Shown: positions 17,287 to 26,157 of the stretch, one piece after another
Layout: every line of letters starts with the position of its first letter
Numbering within the stretch: position 1 is the stretch's first letter
DNA from: Aminobacter niigataensis
GTDB taxonomy: Bacteria > Pseudomonadota > Alphaproteobacteria > Rhizobiales > Rhizobiaceae
Direction of reading: 5' to 3'
DNA: 64,000 nt
NCBI RefSeq assembly: GCF_014200015.1
Contig: NZ_JACHOT010000008.1
Location: forward strand, 145,440 to 209,439
Made by a program: the position numbers and the translations under genes
The notes under the pieces: model-generated
What the model was told of the DNA's origin: nothing
Seen by the model: the letters and a program-made list of their open reading frames with translations, nothing else
Database searches by the model: none

Positions 17287-18216
17287 ATGAATACCACCGC
17301 AAGCCCGGCGGAACCGCGCGACCTCGTCATCGAGCGCCTGCTGGGCGACACCGGCGAGCCAGCCAAGGTGCATGCCGCCGCCCGCCGCCTGGCGGAACGT
17401 TCGGCGACAGCGATTGCCGCCGCCGTCAACGAGGTGCTGCCGTCGCCGATCTTCGTCGAAGTCGCCGAGGTCAAGCTCGGCCGCATGGCCGACGCCAAGA
17501 CCGGCAAGAACAACCAGGCCATGTGCGTGGCGGCGACCCGGACGTCGCCTGACGGGCTGGTGATGACGTTCGACCCGCAGGCGATCGCGATCCTCGTCAA
17601 TGTCATGTTCGGCGGCGATCCGGACCGCGAAGTCGCAGCCATCGAGCGCGAGCTGTCGTCGATCGAACTCGGTGTCGTTTCGCTGCTCATCCAGGACGTG
17701 GCACGGGCGATGAATGCGCAGGGCGCCAATGGCGGCCTTGGTGTTAAGCTGCCGGTGCCGGAAGCGATTACCAGCACGGTGATGAAGAAGCACGTGTTCC
17801 GCGACGGGCCTTCGGCGCGCGTCGTGCTGTCGGTCTCGACGGCGGTGTCTCGCGGGACGCTGACCCTGACGCTGCCGCAACGCGTGCTGGTCGAGGATCG
17901 CCGCGACAAGAGCGAGGCGGAGTCCGCGCCGGCCACGGAATGGAGTTCGCGCTTCTCCGACGAGCTGATGCGCTCGACCGTCCGGCTCGAGGCGTCGATG
18001 CCGCTCGGACGCATGACCCTTGGCGATCTCTCCGTGCTCGAGTTGGGGCAGGTCATCGAACTCGCCGAAAACACCCAATCCAATGCCGTGATCTCGGCGC
18101 GCGGCAAGTCACTGTTTGCGTGCGAATTCGGCAAGCTCGGCCAGAACTACACCGTCCGCATCAGGCGTCCGTTCGATGCCACCGAAGAAACAATTGAAGG
18201 GATCGTCGCGGGTTGA
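17287..18216 (+). CDS. fliM: Flagellar motor switch protein FliM
   Basis: FliM (309 aa) is the C-ring switch protein that receives phospho-CheY. The central CheC-like domain spans about residues 45-215. The C-terminal ~80 residues form the SpoA-type domain (LGDLSVLELGQVIELAENTQ, GKSLFACEFGKLGQNYTVRI). The N-terminus lacks the classic LSQxEID CheY-binding motif seen in enteric FliM, a divergence found in rhizobial FliM proteins. The gene follows motA by 36 nt and precedes fliN by 57 nt. Confidence 0.92.
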   Translation: MNTTASPAEPRDLVIERLLGDTGEPAKVHAAARRLAERSATAIAAAVNEVLPSPIFVEVAEVKLGRMADAKTGKNNQAMCVAATRTSPDGLVMTFDPQAIAILVNVMFGGDPDREVAAIERELSSIELGVVSLLIQDVARAMNAQGANGGLGVKLPVPEAITSTVMKKHVFRDGPSARVVLSVSTAVSRGTLTLTLPQRVLVEDRRDKSEAESAPATEWSSRFSDELMRSTVRLEASMPLGRMTLGDLSVLELGQVIELAENTQSNAVISARGKSLFACEFGKLGQNYTVRIRRPFDATEETIEGIVAG

Positions 18217-18273
18217 GGCGATGCGCTGCCAAGCAGCGCCCGGCACCGTGAACGACAGAACTGGAGAACACCG

Positions 18274-18669
18274 ATGAGCAAGGCGCAGCCCAAGCCCGAG
18301 GTCGAAAAGCCCGAAATCGAAGCCGAGGACGACCAGCTCAACCGCGCCATCGAAGAACTGCGCGGCGTGCTGAGCGAGGAAGAGAAGCGCCCAGGCGCCG
18401 CTCCCGCCGCCGCCGCCGGCAACAGCGTCATCTTCGACATTCCGGTCGAGGTGCAGATCGTGCTCGGCAGCACGGAGATGCCGGTGTCCGACCTGATGAC
18501 GCTGCAGAAGGGTTCGACCGTGGCGCTCGACCGCCGCATCGGCGAACCGGTCGACGTGGTGGTCAACGGCCGCCGCATCGCGCGCGGCGAGATCACCGTG
18601 CTCGAAAGCGACCCGTCGCGCTTCGGCATCCGGCTGACCGAGATCGTCGCGGCAACCAAGAGCGCCTGA
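18274..18669 (+). CDS. fliN: Flagellar motor switch protein FliN
   Basis: FliN (131 aa) forms the base of the C-ring together with FliM. An acidic/Ala-Pro-rich N-terminal 50 residues precede the SpoA domain, with VQIVLGSTEMPVSDLMTLQK and the LDRRIGEPVDVVVNG segment. The ATG at 18274 follows GGAG at 18262-18265. Strong family match. Confidence 0.96.
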   Translation: MSKAQPKPEVEKPEIEAEDDQLNRAIEELRGVLSEEEKRPGAAPAAAAGNSVIFDIPVEVQIVLGSTEMPVSDLMTLQKGSTVALDRRIGEPVDVVVNGRRIARGEITVLESDPSRFGIRLTEIVAATKSA

Positions 18670-18712
18670 GGAGCCCGACCGTGCTTTCCCCTGCTTCGAG
18701 AAAGGCCTCCGC

Positions 18713-19723
18713 ATGACATTGCTGGCGACGCTGACGCGGCCGCAGAAGGCGGCGGCCATTCTGGTGGCGATGGGCAAGCCGTCGGCGAGCCGGCTGCTCA
18801 AGTTCTTCAAGCAGGACGAGCTCAAGGCGCTGATCGAAGGCGCACGGCTGCTGCGCACCATTCCGCAGGCCGACCTCGAACGGATCGTCGCCGAGTTCGA
18901 GGCCGAGTTCACCGAGGGTGCGGGCCTGCTCGATTCCGCCGACAAGATGGACACGATCCTCAACGAGTCGCTGTCGCCCGAAGAAATGAGCGCGCTGATG
19001 GGCAAGGACGAGCCCGCCGCCAAGAAGGACACGACGCCGCCGGTCTGGCCGCAGCTCGAAAAGCTGGAGCCGGCGCAGATCGGCACCTTCCTTTCCAACG
19101 AACATCCGCAGACGGCGGCGATGATCCTCTCCAACCTTGTCCCGACCTATGCCGCAAGCGTGGTGCTGACGCTGGACAAGCCCCTGCGCAGCGAAATCAT
19201 CAAGCGGATGATGGAACTGGCGAGCGTGCCCCCGGCCGCGACCAAGCTGGTGGAGGACCAGATCCGCAACCGCGTGCTGACCGAAAGCGCCCAGAAGGAT
19301 ACCTCGGCCGGCCAGACGCGCGTCGCCAGCGTGCTCAACGAACTCGACAAGTCGCAGCTCGAGGAAGTGATGAACGACCTGCGCGAGGTCGGCATGGCCG
19401 ACCTCGATGCCATCCGCGCCCGGCTGTTCTCGTTCGACGATGTTCCTGTCATGTCGCAGAAGGCGCGCGTGGCGCTGTTCGACGGCCTGTCGAGCGAACT
19501 GATTACCCTTGCCCTGCGCGGCACGGCGCTGCCGCTTGCCGAAGCAGTGCTTTCGTCGATCGGCGCGCGCACGCGGCGCATGATCGAATCCGAACTCAGC
19601 CAGGGCTCGGAAGGCGTCCAGCCGGCGGAGATCCTGCGCGCCCGCAAGACCATTGCCTCCACCGCTTTGCGCATGGCGAACGAGGGTCTCCTCGAATTGC
19701 CGTCGGCGCAGAACGCCGCCTGA
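18713..19723 (+). CDS. fliG: Flagellar motor switch protein FliG
   Basis: FliG (336 aa) links the MS ring to the C-ring and is the torque-receiving switch protein. The N-terminal domain begins RPQKAAAILVAMGK. The middle domain has the EHPQ signature (FLSNEHPQTAAMILSNL, about residues 125-140). The C-terminal charged-ridge domain includes FDDVPVMSQKARVALFDGLS. The stop is followed after 23 nt by flhB. All three switch genes being contiguous implies coordinated stoichiometry. Confidence 0.96.
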   Translation: MTLLATLTRPQKAAAILVAMGKPSASRLLKFFKQDELKALIEGARLLRTIPQADLERIVAEFEAEFTEGAGLLDSADKMDTILNESLSPEEMSALMGKDEPAAKKDTTPPVWPQLEKLEPAQIGTFLSNEHPQTAAMILSNLVPTYAASVVLTLDKPLRSEIIKRMMELASVPPAATKLVEDQIRNRVLTESAQKDTSAGQTRVASVLNELDKSQLEEVMNDLREVGMADLDAIRARLFSFDDVPVMSQKARVALFDGLSSELITLALRGTALPLAEAVLSSIGARTRRMIESELSQGSEGVQPAEILRARKTIASTALRMANEGLLELPSAQNAA

Positions 19724-19746
19724 ATTCGCGCCAGGGTTCCTGAGCG

Positions 19747-20826
19747 ATGGCGGACGGCGAGGACAAAGACTCCAAAACAGAAGAACCGACAGAGAAGAAA
19801 ATCCGCGACACGATGGAGAAGGGCAAACTGCCCGCCTCCAAGGAAGTGGCGATCTTCACGTCGTTCCTGGCGATCCTCGTCTACACCGTGTTCTTTGCCA
19901 GCAATTCGGTGGCCGAACTCGGCGTCTTCCTGTCGAACTTCCTGGAAAAACCGGAAGCCTGGCCGCTCGGCACCGAACGCGATGTCGTCGAGCTCTACCA
20001 GGCGGTGGCAGTCGAGGTCGGCCGGGCAATCGCCAGCCTGTTCCTGATGCTGGTGGTGGCCGGCGTCGGGGCGTCGCTGGTGCAGAACGTCCCGCAATTC
20101 ATTGGCGAACGCGTCCGGCCGCAGGCCTCGCGGATCTCGCTGACCCAGGGTTGGAAGCGCATGTTCGGCGTGCAGGGGTTCGTCGAATTCCTGAAATCGC
20201 TGGGCAAGCTCGGTTTCGCGATCATCGTGCTGATCTTCGTGCTTTCGGACGACCTGCGCGTGCTGCTGACCGGCATGATCACCAATCCGGTTGCCTATGG
20301 CAGCGTCATCCGCAACATCGCCGTCGACATCCTGGTGGCGATCGTCTTCGTCATGGGCGCGATCGCCGTTGCCGACTTCGTCTGGTCGCGTTTCCACTGG
20401 TTCCAGGAACAGCGCATGACCAAGCAGGAGGTCAAGGACGAACTGAAGCAGTCGGAAGGCGATCCTATCGTCAAGTCGCGGCTGCGCTCGATCGCCCGCG
20501 ACCGTGCCCGCCAGCGGATGATGACGGCGGTGCCGAAGGCGACGCTGGTCATCGCCAACCCGACCCACTTCGCCATCGCGCTGCGCTATGTCCGCGACGA
20601 GAATGCGGCCCCGGTCGTGCTCGCCAAGGGGCAGGACCTGGTGGCGCTGAAGATCCGCGAGATTGCCGAGCAGAACGGCGTCCCGGTGTTCGAGGACGTG
20701 GCGCTCGCACGCTCCATGTACAAGCAAGTTTCGGTGGATAGTGTCATTCCACCTCAGTTCTACCAGGCCGTCGCCGAGTTGGTGCGGATCGTTTACGGAA
20801 ACAGGGCCCAGCGCAATCAGCCATGA
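19747..20826 (+). CDS. flhB: Flagellar export switch protein FlhB
   Basis: FlhB (359 aa) is the membrane component of the export gate that switches substrate specificity from hook to filament. The N-terminal region begins with EKKIRDTMEKGKLPASKEVA. Four transmembrane helices lie between about residues 30 and 215, followed by a cytoplasmic domain with the self-cleaving NPTH motif (about residues 272-275, in IANPTHFAIALRY). The start ATG at 19747 follows a GCGCCAGGGTTCCTGAGCG spacer with only a weak RBS. The stop overlaps the next gene. Confidence 0.97.
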   Translation: MADGEDKDSKTEEPTEKKIRDTMEKGKLPASKEVAIFTSFLAILVYTVFFASNSVAELGVFLSNFLEKPEAWPLGTERDVVELYQAVAVEVGRAIASLFLMLVVAGVGASLVQNVPQFIGERVRPQASRISLTQGWKRMFGVQGFVEFLKSLGKLGFAIIVLIFVLSDDLRVLLTGMITNPVAYGSVIRNIAVDILVAIVFVMGAIAVADFVWSRFHWFQEQRMTKQEVKDELKQSEGDPIVKSRLRSIARDRARQRMMTAVPKATLVIANPTHFAIALRYVRDENAAPVVLAKGQDLVALKIREIAEQNGVPVFEDVALARSMYKQVSVDSVIPPQFYQAVAELVRIVYGNRAQRNQP

Positions 20827-21263
20827 AAAACCAGACGCATGCTTTGTCCCGAGAAGTCCTTGTCGCAACAGCTATCCAGCCGGTGGTGCGCGAATTGCGC
20901 CTCATCGACATTGCCGACTACATCGCCTTCATTCGGATGGAGCATTTCGGCAACGTGGCCGATCTCGTCGACTCCGCGGCGGAGCTCTATTTCATGCCGG
21001 GCGCATTGCGGCTCGGGCTTGGCGGCGAGGCGCATGTCAGCTGGACCGGCGCGCCGCGCATCGTGCTCGACCTCGAACTCAGGCCGGAAGGGGCGGTGGT
21101 CTATTTCCAGCTGTCGATGACGGCCAACAACGCCTCGGTCGAGGTGCACTACGTGTCGTTCGAAAAGCCCGACCTGGAGCCCGAGAAGAACACCGAATAT
21201 CTCGCCGCCGCCATCCAGCACGCGATGATCCGAGGTGCGGAACCGCGGGCCGAGGCGGCCTAG
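20823..21263 (+). CDS. Conserved protein coupled to flhB, function unknown
   Basis: This 146-aa soluble protein overlaps the flhB stop by 4 nt (ATGA), so it is translationally coupled. It has no signal peptide or membrane helix. An N-terminal helical segment (about 10-40, VVRELRLIDIADYIAFIRME) precedes a beta-rich core with FMPGALRLGLGGEAHVSWTG and VYFQLSMTANNASVEVHYVS. I do not recognise a named family. Its position at the end of the motor-switch/export operon suggests a flagellar assembly factor. That is an inference from context only. Confidence 0.8.
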   Translation: MKNQTHALSREVLVATAIQPVVRELRLIDIADYIAFIRMEHFGNVADLVDSAAELYFMPGALRLGLGGEAHVSWTGAPRIVLDLELRPEGAVVYFQLSMTANNASVEVHYVSFEKPDLEPEKNTEYLAAAIQHAMIRGAEPRAEAA

Positions 21264-21299
21264 GATTCAGGTGCTGCCTGACCTGGTTCTCGATACAGC

Positions 21300-22055
21300 C
21301 TAGTCGATCAAGCCCATGCGCAGGGCCTTGGCGACCGCATGCATGCGGTTGACCGCATTGAGCTTCTGCGTCGTCTGGGTGAGGTACTGGTTGGCGGTGT
21401 GGACCGACAGCTTGAGCAGCTTGGCTATCTCTTCGCTGGTGTAGCCGCGCGAGGTGAGCTTCAGGCATTCGATCTCGCGGCGCGACATTGCCGGCATGTC
21501 GGACGAGCGGCCGGGAGCGAGGCTGGCAACCGCGCCGAACAGCGCAAAGCAGCGGCCGTGCAGGTCGTGCAGCGAATGCGGGCTGGGTGCCAGATCGGGA
21601 CCGGCGAAGATCAGCAGTCCCGCCTGGCCGGCGTCGGTATAGACGGGGAAGGCGATGCCGCGGCCGCTCTGCGCCAGGGGCTCGATCCGGCTCGTCCAGG
21701 CGAGCTGCGAAAACGGCTTTTCAGCGTCGGCATCGTCGGCCCACCAGCAGGGCGCCGTCGACTGCCTGATGTGGCGCATCAGATGTTCGCCTATGCCGCC
21801 GCCGAGCAGTCGGGCCGCGGACATGGTGCTGGGATAGTCGGAATCGAAGACAGGCGTCAGCCGGCTGCTGTCGGAGGACGAGCCGGCAAGGCAGAGCGCG
21901 AAGTCGCGCGCGCCGAGATCGATCGCTATCCAGCGGCAACGCTTGGCAGCATCGGCGAGGGTAACGGCGTGCTGGCTGGGTGGACGACCAGCGGCCGAAA
22001 CGTCCTGCCTGAGGTCGAGTGCGCGGCCAGGCTGCCTTGACTGGGCGTAGCTCAA
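21300..22055 (-). CDS. visR: LuxR-type flagellar master regulator VisR
   Basis: VisR (251 aa) is a LuxR-family transcription factor. In Sinorhizobium it forms a heteromer with VisN at the top of the motility hierarchy. The N-terminal ~175 residues are a ligand-binding-like domain. The C-terminal helix-turn-helix (about 185-245) contains LSRREIECLKL-type sequence (here MSRREIECLKLTSRGYTSEE) and SVHTANQYLTQTTQKLNAVN. The start is a TTG (22053-22055) overlapping the visN stop; no ATG stands nearby, so translation is probably coupled. It converges with the flhB operon. Confidence 0.9.
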   Translation of the reverse strand: MSYAQSRQPGRALDLRQDVSAAGRPPSQHAVTLADAAKRCRWIAIDLGARDFALCLAGSSSDSSRLTPVFDSDYPSTMSAARLLGGGIGEHLMRHIRQSTAPCWWADDADAEKPFSQLAWTSRIEPLAQSGRGIAFPVYTDAGQAGLLIFAGPDLAPSPHSLHDLHGRCFALFGAVASLAPGRSSDMPAMSRREIECLKLTSRGYTSEEIAKLLKLSVHTANQYLTQTTQKLNAVNRMHAVAKALRMGLID

Positions 22056-22753
22056 ATGATGCCGCTCCTGATCGCGGTCGCAATCGCCATGGCGCGATTT
22101 GAGGCCGACAGTTTCTGGATCGCATGCGTGATGTAGCTGTTGACCGTGTTCGACGAGACGCCAAGGATCAGCGCGACTTCATCGGTGGTCTTGCCCTCGG
22201 ACACCCAGAACAGGCACTCGCGCTCGCGGTCGGAGAGCGGGTCCCGCATCGTCGCTGCGGCGAGGATGGCCGGTGCCTGGGACAGCGCATAGCAGCATTC
22301 GAGCTGGGTGCGCGGCATCGCGGCGGGATCGATGCGGCCGGCCTCGGCGGCGGAGAACAGCACGAACAGGCGCTGGCGGCCGACATGCAGCCTGAGGGCG
22401 AAAATCTCGGCATGGCCGAGGACGTCGAGCAGGCGGGCTTCCTCTCCGCCCAGGACGGCGGGAGCCTGCGCGGCAATCAGGCTCTGCGGGCGGACGCCCG
22501 GGGCGCTGGCGAAGGGGCTCTGGGCAAGCCCGGCGATAAGGGCGTGGCCGGCGATCTGGATGGCGTCGTAGATCCAGTTCGAGGCGATGATCTGGAGATT
22601 GTCGCGGTCCTGGTCCTGGGGAATCGCGACGAGCATGTAGCCGTCGGCACCGATCTCGTCGGTCATATTCATGAAAAAGGCCGTGAGATCGCTGCGCGAT
22701 GCGAGCCTTGCTGCGACGGTCGTCTGTTCGTTGCGGGCTGCGAGGGCGGTCAT
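22052..22753 (-). CDS. visN: LuxR-type flagellar master regulator VisN
   Basis: VisN (233 aa with this start) is the partner of VisR. An autoinducer-binding-like domain starts near RSDLTAFFMNMTDEIGADGY. The C-terminal GerE-type helix-turn-helix reads LSDRERECLFWVSEGKTTDE and SSNTVNSYITHAIQKLSASN. I put the start at the ATG 22751-22753, which gives a normal N-terminal length. The frame stays open to ATGs at 22864 and 22927 (291 aa); none of the three has a strong RBS, so the N-terminus is uncertain. The pair visN-visR in this order next to flagellar genes is characteristic of Hyphomicrobiales. Confidence 0.88.
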   Translation of the reverse strand: MTALAARNEQTTVAARLASRSDLTAFFMNMTDEIGADGYMLVAIPQDQDRDNLQIIASNWIYDAIQIAGHALIAGLAQSPFASAPGVRPQSLIAAQAPAVLGGEEARLLDVLGHAEIFALRLHVGRQRLFVLFSAAEAGRIDPAAMPRTQLECCYALSQAPAILAAATMRDPLSDRERECLFWVSEGKTTDEVALILGVSSNTVNSYITHAIQKLSASNRAMAIATAIRSGII

Positions 22754-23161
22754 GCGGTACTTGGCCAGAATCCATTTGAGGCCGGAAAAGGCTGGTGCCT
22801 GAACCGGGTCGAAAATCACTTCACTTGGGCGAAAAAACGCGACGCGGACACCTGAGGTACCCATCGGCCGAATCCGTGCTGGTCGCGCGAAGCCTGACGC
22901 GCTCTCCACCGGGAAAGTTCCCGGCATTTCAGAGAGTTGGTGGTTCGCCGCGCCCCCCGAGGACCGGCTGATTCGGGTTCAATCTAACCCCTCGCGAATC
23001 GCTCCGCAAACAGAATTGACAAAAAGTTAATTCAGAGTCCTCCAACAGACTCAGCGCGGTACCGAAGGCCCGTCAAATGCTGGGGAAGTGCGGTCGAAAA
23101 TCGCCATTGATCGGTCGGGGCATTCGGCTTAACGCTGCGTCCACTGCGGCAGGGGAATGCA
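22754..23161. other. Intergenic region between visN and TMEM43-like gene
   Basis: These 408 bases between divergent genes contain the upstream part of the visN frame (to 22927) and about 230 bases beyond it. A TTGACA hexamer stands at 23016-23021 on the plus strand, followed by AAAAAGTTAATTC, but no good -10 lies at the right spacing. I see no RNA gene. Confidence 0.4.
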
Positions 23162-24346
23162 ATGAGCGACCAATTTCGTGAAGTGACCAGCGTGTCCTGG
23201 TTCGGGCGGATCAAGCGCGCGGTCGGCGGCGTGCTGGTCGGCCTGATCCTGGCCGTCGCGATGGTGGCCGTGCTGTTCTGGAACGAGGGCCGGGCGGTGA
23301 CCACCGCGCGCTCGCTCGCCGAGGGTGCGGGTGCCGTGGTGTCGGTGCCCGTCGACAAGGTCGATGCGGTCAACGAAGGCGAGCTGGTGCACACCACGGG
23401 CCCGCTGACCTCTTCGGAGGGGGTCGGCGATCCGGATTTTGCGATCGAGGCCAAAGGCGTGCGCCTGGTGCGCAATGTCGAGATGTTCCAGTGGGTCGAG
23501 AACTCCAAGTCGGAGACGAACACGAAGCTTGGCGGCGGCGAAGAGACGGTCACCACCTACAGCTATGCCAAGGAGTGGCAGGACCGGCCGATCGCCTCGG
23601 CGGAGTTCAAGCAGCCGGCCAACCACCAGAACCCGTCGATGGAGCTCGGCTCGCGGTCTTTCCAGATCCATGAAGGCAAGCTCGGCGCGTTCACACTCGA
23701 CGAGCCGATGCTCGACCGCATCGGCGACACCGATCCGCTGACGATCACACCAAGCCAGCTTGCCGACATCACCGCAGCCTATTCCGGCACGGAGCGCGTC
23801 AGCATTGTCGATGGACGCATCTTCATCGGCGCCAATCCGACCTCGCCTGGCATCGGCGACTACCGCATCGGCTACCAGCTGGTTCCGCTGGGCGAGATCA
23901 GCGTCATCGGGCGCCAGACCGGCGACCGGTTTTCGCCCTACCAGACGGTGGCCGGCGACGAACTGCTGATGGTCGACACCGGCAGGGTGCCGGCGGAGAA
24001 GATGTTTGCCGAGGCGGTGAGCGTCAACACGATCGTCACCTGGCTGGTGCGCGCAGGCTGCCTGCTGCTCCTGGCGCTCGGCTTCGGGCTGTTGCTGGCG
24101 CCGCTTGGCGTGCTGGCCGACGTGATCCCGTTCGTCGGCTCGATCGTGCGCATGGGCACGGGGCTGATCGCGTTCGTGCTGGCGCTGCTGGTGGGAACGG
24201 CGACGATCGCGGTGGCGTGGTTCTGGTACAGGCCGCTGCTGGCAATCGGCATCGCCGTGGCTGGATTGGCGGTCGCCCTGCTGCTGACGCGGCTCGGACG
24301 CCGTAAGCTGGCCGCCGCGCCGCCACAGGCGGGCGCGACGGCCTGA
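23162..24346 (+). CDS. TMEM43 family membrane protein
   Basis: This 394-aa protein resembles the TMEM43 (LUMA) family, known from animal inner nuclear membrane and from scattered bacteria; its bacterial function is unknown. One N-terminal transmembrane helix (about residues 21-41, VGGVLVGLILAVAMVAVLFW) is followed by the family tag NEGRA and a ~240-residue extramembrane domain. Three closely spaced C-terminal helices (about 290-385) complete it. The ATG at 23162 follows GGCAGGGGAATGCA. Neighbours converge or diverge, so it is a single-gene unit with no clear partner. Confidence 0.85.
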   Translation: MSDQFREVTSVSWFGRIKRAVGGVLVGLILAVAMVAVLFWNEGRAVTTARSLAEGAGAVVSVPVDKVDAVNEGELVHTTGPLTSSEGVGDPDFAIEAKGVRLVRNVEMFQWVENSKSETNTKLGGGEETVTTYSYAKEWQDRPIASAEFKQPANHQNPSMELGSRSFQIHEGKLGAFTLDEPMLDRIGDTDPLTITPSQLADITAAYSGTERVSIVDGRIFIGANPTSPGIGDYRIGYQLVPLGEISVIGRQTGDRFSPYQTVAGDELLMVDTGRVPAEKMFAEAVSVNTIVTWLVRAGCLLLLALGFGLLLAPLGVLADVIPFVGSIVRMGTGLIAFVLALLVGTATIAVAWFWYRPLLAIGIAVAGLAVALLLTRLGRRKLAAAPPQAGATA

Positions 24347-24350
24347 ACGG

Positions 24351-25382
24351 TCAGTCGCCCTCGAACCCGGTGAGCACGCCGACGGCATTGATGCCGATCT
24401 CGTCGACGGCGTAGCCGCCTTCCATGACGAACAGGCTGGGCAGGCCGAGCCTGGCGATGCGAGCGCCGATCTTTGGATAGTCGGCGCTGGTCAGCTTGAA
24501 CTGGCTGATCGGATCCTTCTCGAAGGTGTCGACGCCGAGCGAGACGACAACGACGTCCGGCGCATAGGCGGCGAGCTTCTGGCAGGCATCCTCGAGTGCT
24601 TCGTTCCACTTTGCCCACGAGGTGCCGAAAGGCAGGGGGTAGTTGAGGTTGAAGCCTTCGCCTGCGCCCGCGCCGCGCTCGTCGGCGTGGCCGAGGAAGA
24701 ACGGGTACTCGGTCATCGGGTCGCCATGCAAGTTGATGACCTGGATGTCGGGACGATCGTAGAAGATTTCCTGCGTGCCGTTGCCGTGGTGATAGTCGAC
24801 GTCGAGAACGGCGACGCGCGTCGCGCCCTGATCACGGAACCACTGCGCGGCGACGGCGGCGTTGTTGATGAAGCAGTAGCCACCCATGAAGGCAGCACCG
24901 GCATGGTGGCCGGGAGGGCGGCAGAGCGCGAAGGCAGCGCGTTCGCCAGCCTTGACCAGCTGGGCTGCGGTCAGCGCCACGTCATAAGACGACTTGATGG
25001 CGTCCCAGGTACCCTTCACAAAGCTCGCTCCGCCGTCGAAGGAATAAAAGCCGAGCAGGGCCTCGATGTTGCGCGGGGGGACATCGCCGCGCAGGCCGCG
25101 CGTCGGCCAGGCAAAGGGGATCGCCGAACCCGACTTGCCGGCGGCTTCCCACTGCGGCCAGACGGTCGGCAGGAAGTCGATGTAGTCGGCGGCGTGCACG
25201 CGCTTTGCAGCGGTGAGGTCATGTATTTCGGGCGCCAGGATCGGGCCGAGCTTCTCGCTTTCGACCCGCTTTCTGATGATCTCGGCCCGCGAGGGCTTCT
25301 CGAAGCCGGGCACGATGGCACCGGCGACAAGCTCCATCTGGCCGCCGTGGCCGGCATGGAGCGGCGAAAAGACTGTCTTCAT
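24351..25382 (-). CDS. Histone deacetylase family, acetylpolyamine amidohydrolase-like
   Basis: This is a 343-aa zinc hydrolase of the arginase/deacetylase fold. Its sequence closely follows bacterial acetylpolyamine amidohydrolases (341 aa in Mycoplana), which remove acetyl groups from acetylated polyamines. The catalytic His pair is in RPPGHHAG (about H159/H160). Zinc ligands are in LDVDYHHGNGTQ (about D196, H198) and SLGVDTFEKDP. The ATG at 25380-25382 follows AAGGAAGGA and overlaps the upstream tetR stop by 4 nt, so the regulator and enzyme form an operon. The frame is open 19 codons further, without an RBS. The exact acyl-amine substrate is not shown by the sequence. Confidence 0.9.
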   Translation of the reverse strand: MKTVFSPLHAGHGGQMELVAGAIVPGFEKPSRAEIIRKRVESEKLGPILAPEIHDLTAAKRVHAADYIDFLPTVWPQWEAAGKSGSAIPFAWPTRGLRGDVPPRNIEALLGFYSFDGGASFVKGTWDAIKSSYDVALTAAQLVKAGERAAFALCRPPGHHAGAAFMGGYCFINNAAVAAQWFRDQGATRVAVLDVDYHHGNGTQEIFYDRPDIQVINLHGDPMTEYPFFLGHADERGAGAGEGFNLNYPLPFGTSWAKWNEALEDACQKLAAYAPDVVVVSLGVDTFEKDPISQFKLTSADYPKIGARIARLGLPSLFVMEGGYAVDEIGINAVGVLTGFEGD

Positions 25383-26053
25383 GAAAATCCTTCCTTGTTC
25401 TGGTCGAGGTCGAGATAGGGGATGACCAGTGCGAGCCACATGGTCTTGACGTCGTCCTGGATGAGATCGAACGCCTTGCGGTCCCGCTTGAGCCCGACGA
25501 GCCGGCAGACGTGGCCGACTTCCATCATCACTACGCCCAGCCGACTGGCGACCTGGTCCTCAAGTGCGGGGTTCACATGCTGCAGCCAGGCCGCGTAGAG
25601 GGCGATGATCTGGTCGTCGTATTCGTTCTGGATGGGCCTCAGGTCGGGGTTGCCGGTAATGGCCTCGATGACCGGCATCAGGTTGGCATTGTCGAGATAG
25701 AGCCTGGAGGTGTCGATGAAGAGCTTGTCGACTTCCTGCTGAAACGTCTCGTGGCTGTTGGGGCGAGGAGCGTTGATGCGCCTGGCGATCACCTCGGGAA
25801 AGGCTGCGAGCCAGCGCCGGGCGAGATCCAGAAGAATGGCTTCCTTGTTGGGGAAGTACTGATAGACCGAACCGACGGACAAGCCGGCGCGCTGCGCAAT
25901 GGCGAGCGTCGTCGGGGTCTTGGTCCCCTGTTCCCTGGTCAGAATCAGAGCGGCATCGAGAATCCGGTCGACCACCTTGCTCGAGCGTTCCTGTCGCGGC
26001 TGCTTGCGCGGTGTCAGCGCTGTCCTGGTTTTCCAGTTGAGACTGCGATTCAC
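25379..26053 (-). CDS. TetR family transcriptional regulator
   Basis: This 224-aa regulator has an N-terminal TetR helix-turn-helix (RILDAALILTREQGTKTPTT, then AQRAGLSVGSVYQYFPNKEA). The C-terminal all-helical domain is presumably ligand-binding. I prefer the GTG at 26051-26053, with GAGAAG upstream; ATGs at 26089 and 26131 would add 12 or 26 residues. It is co-transcribed with the acetylpolyamine-amidohydrolase-like gene and divergent from the amidohydrolase at 26314. An imperfect 16-bp palindrome lies between (26142-26157). Likely it represses the local catabolic genes and responds to their substrate; this is inferred. Confidence 0.88.
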   Translation of the reverse strand: MNRSLNWKTRTALTPRKQPRQERSSKVVDRILDAALILTREQGTKTPTTLAIAQRAGLSVGSVYQYFPNKEAILLDLARRWLAAFPEVIARRINAPRPNSHETFQQEVDKLFIDTSRLYLDNANLMPVIEAITGNPDLRPIQNEYDDQIIALYAAWLQHVNPALEDQVASRLGVVMMEVGHVCRLVGLKRDRKAFDLIQDDVKTMWLALVIPYLDLDQNKEGFS

Positions 26054-26141
26054 GGAATGATCTTCTCGCTCCCTAGGCGCGCGCATCATACACGGGGGCG
26101 TCCTCCACAACGCATCCGAAAAATCCCGCATATTGACAAAC

Positions 26142-26157
26142 GCGAATAATTAGTCGC
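26142..26157. promoter_or_regulatory. Candidate TetR operator
   Basis: GCGAATAATTAGTCGC is a 16-bp palindrome with one mismatched pair, in the divergent region between the tetR gene and the amidohydrolase gene. A TTGACA hexamer (26133-26138) lies just before it. The size and symmetry suit a TetR dimer. The role is inferred from position only. Confidence 0.5.

Noticed and set aside
19147..20868. A 573-codon minus-strand open frame opposite fliG and flhB
   Set aside because: The coding strand carries clear FliG and FlhB motifs including NPTH; the antisense product is His/Arg-rich without a family pattern.
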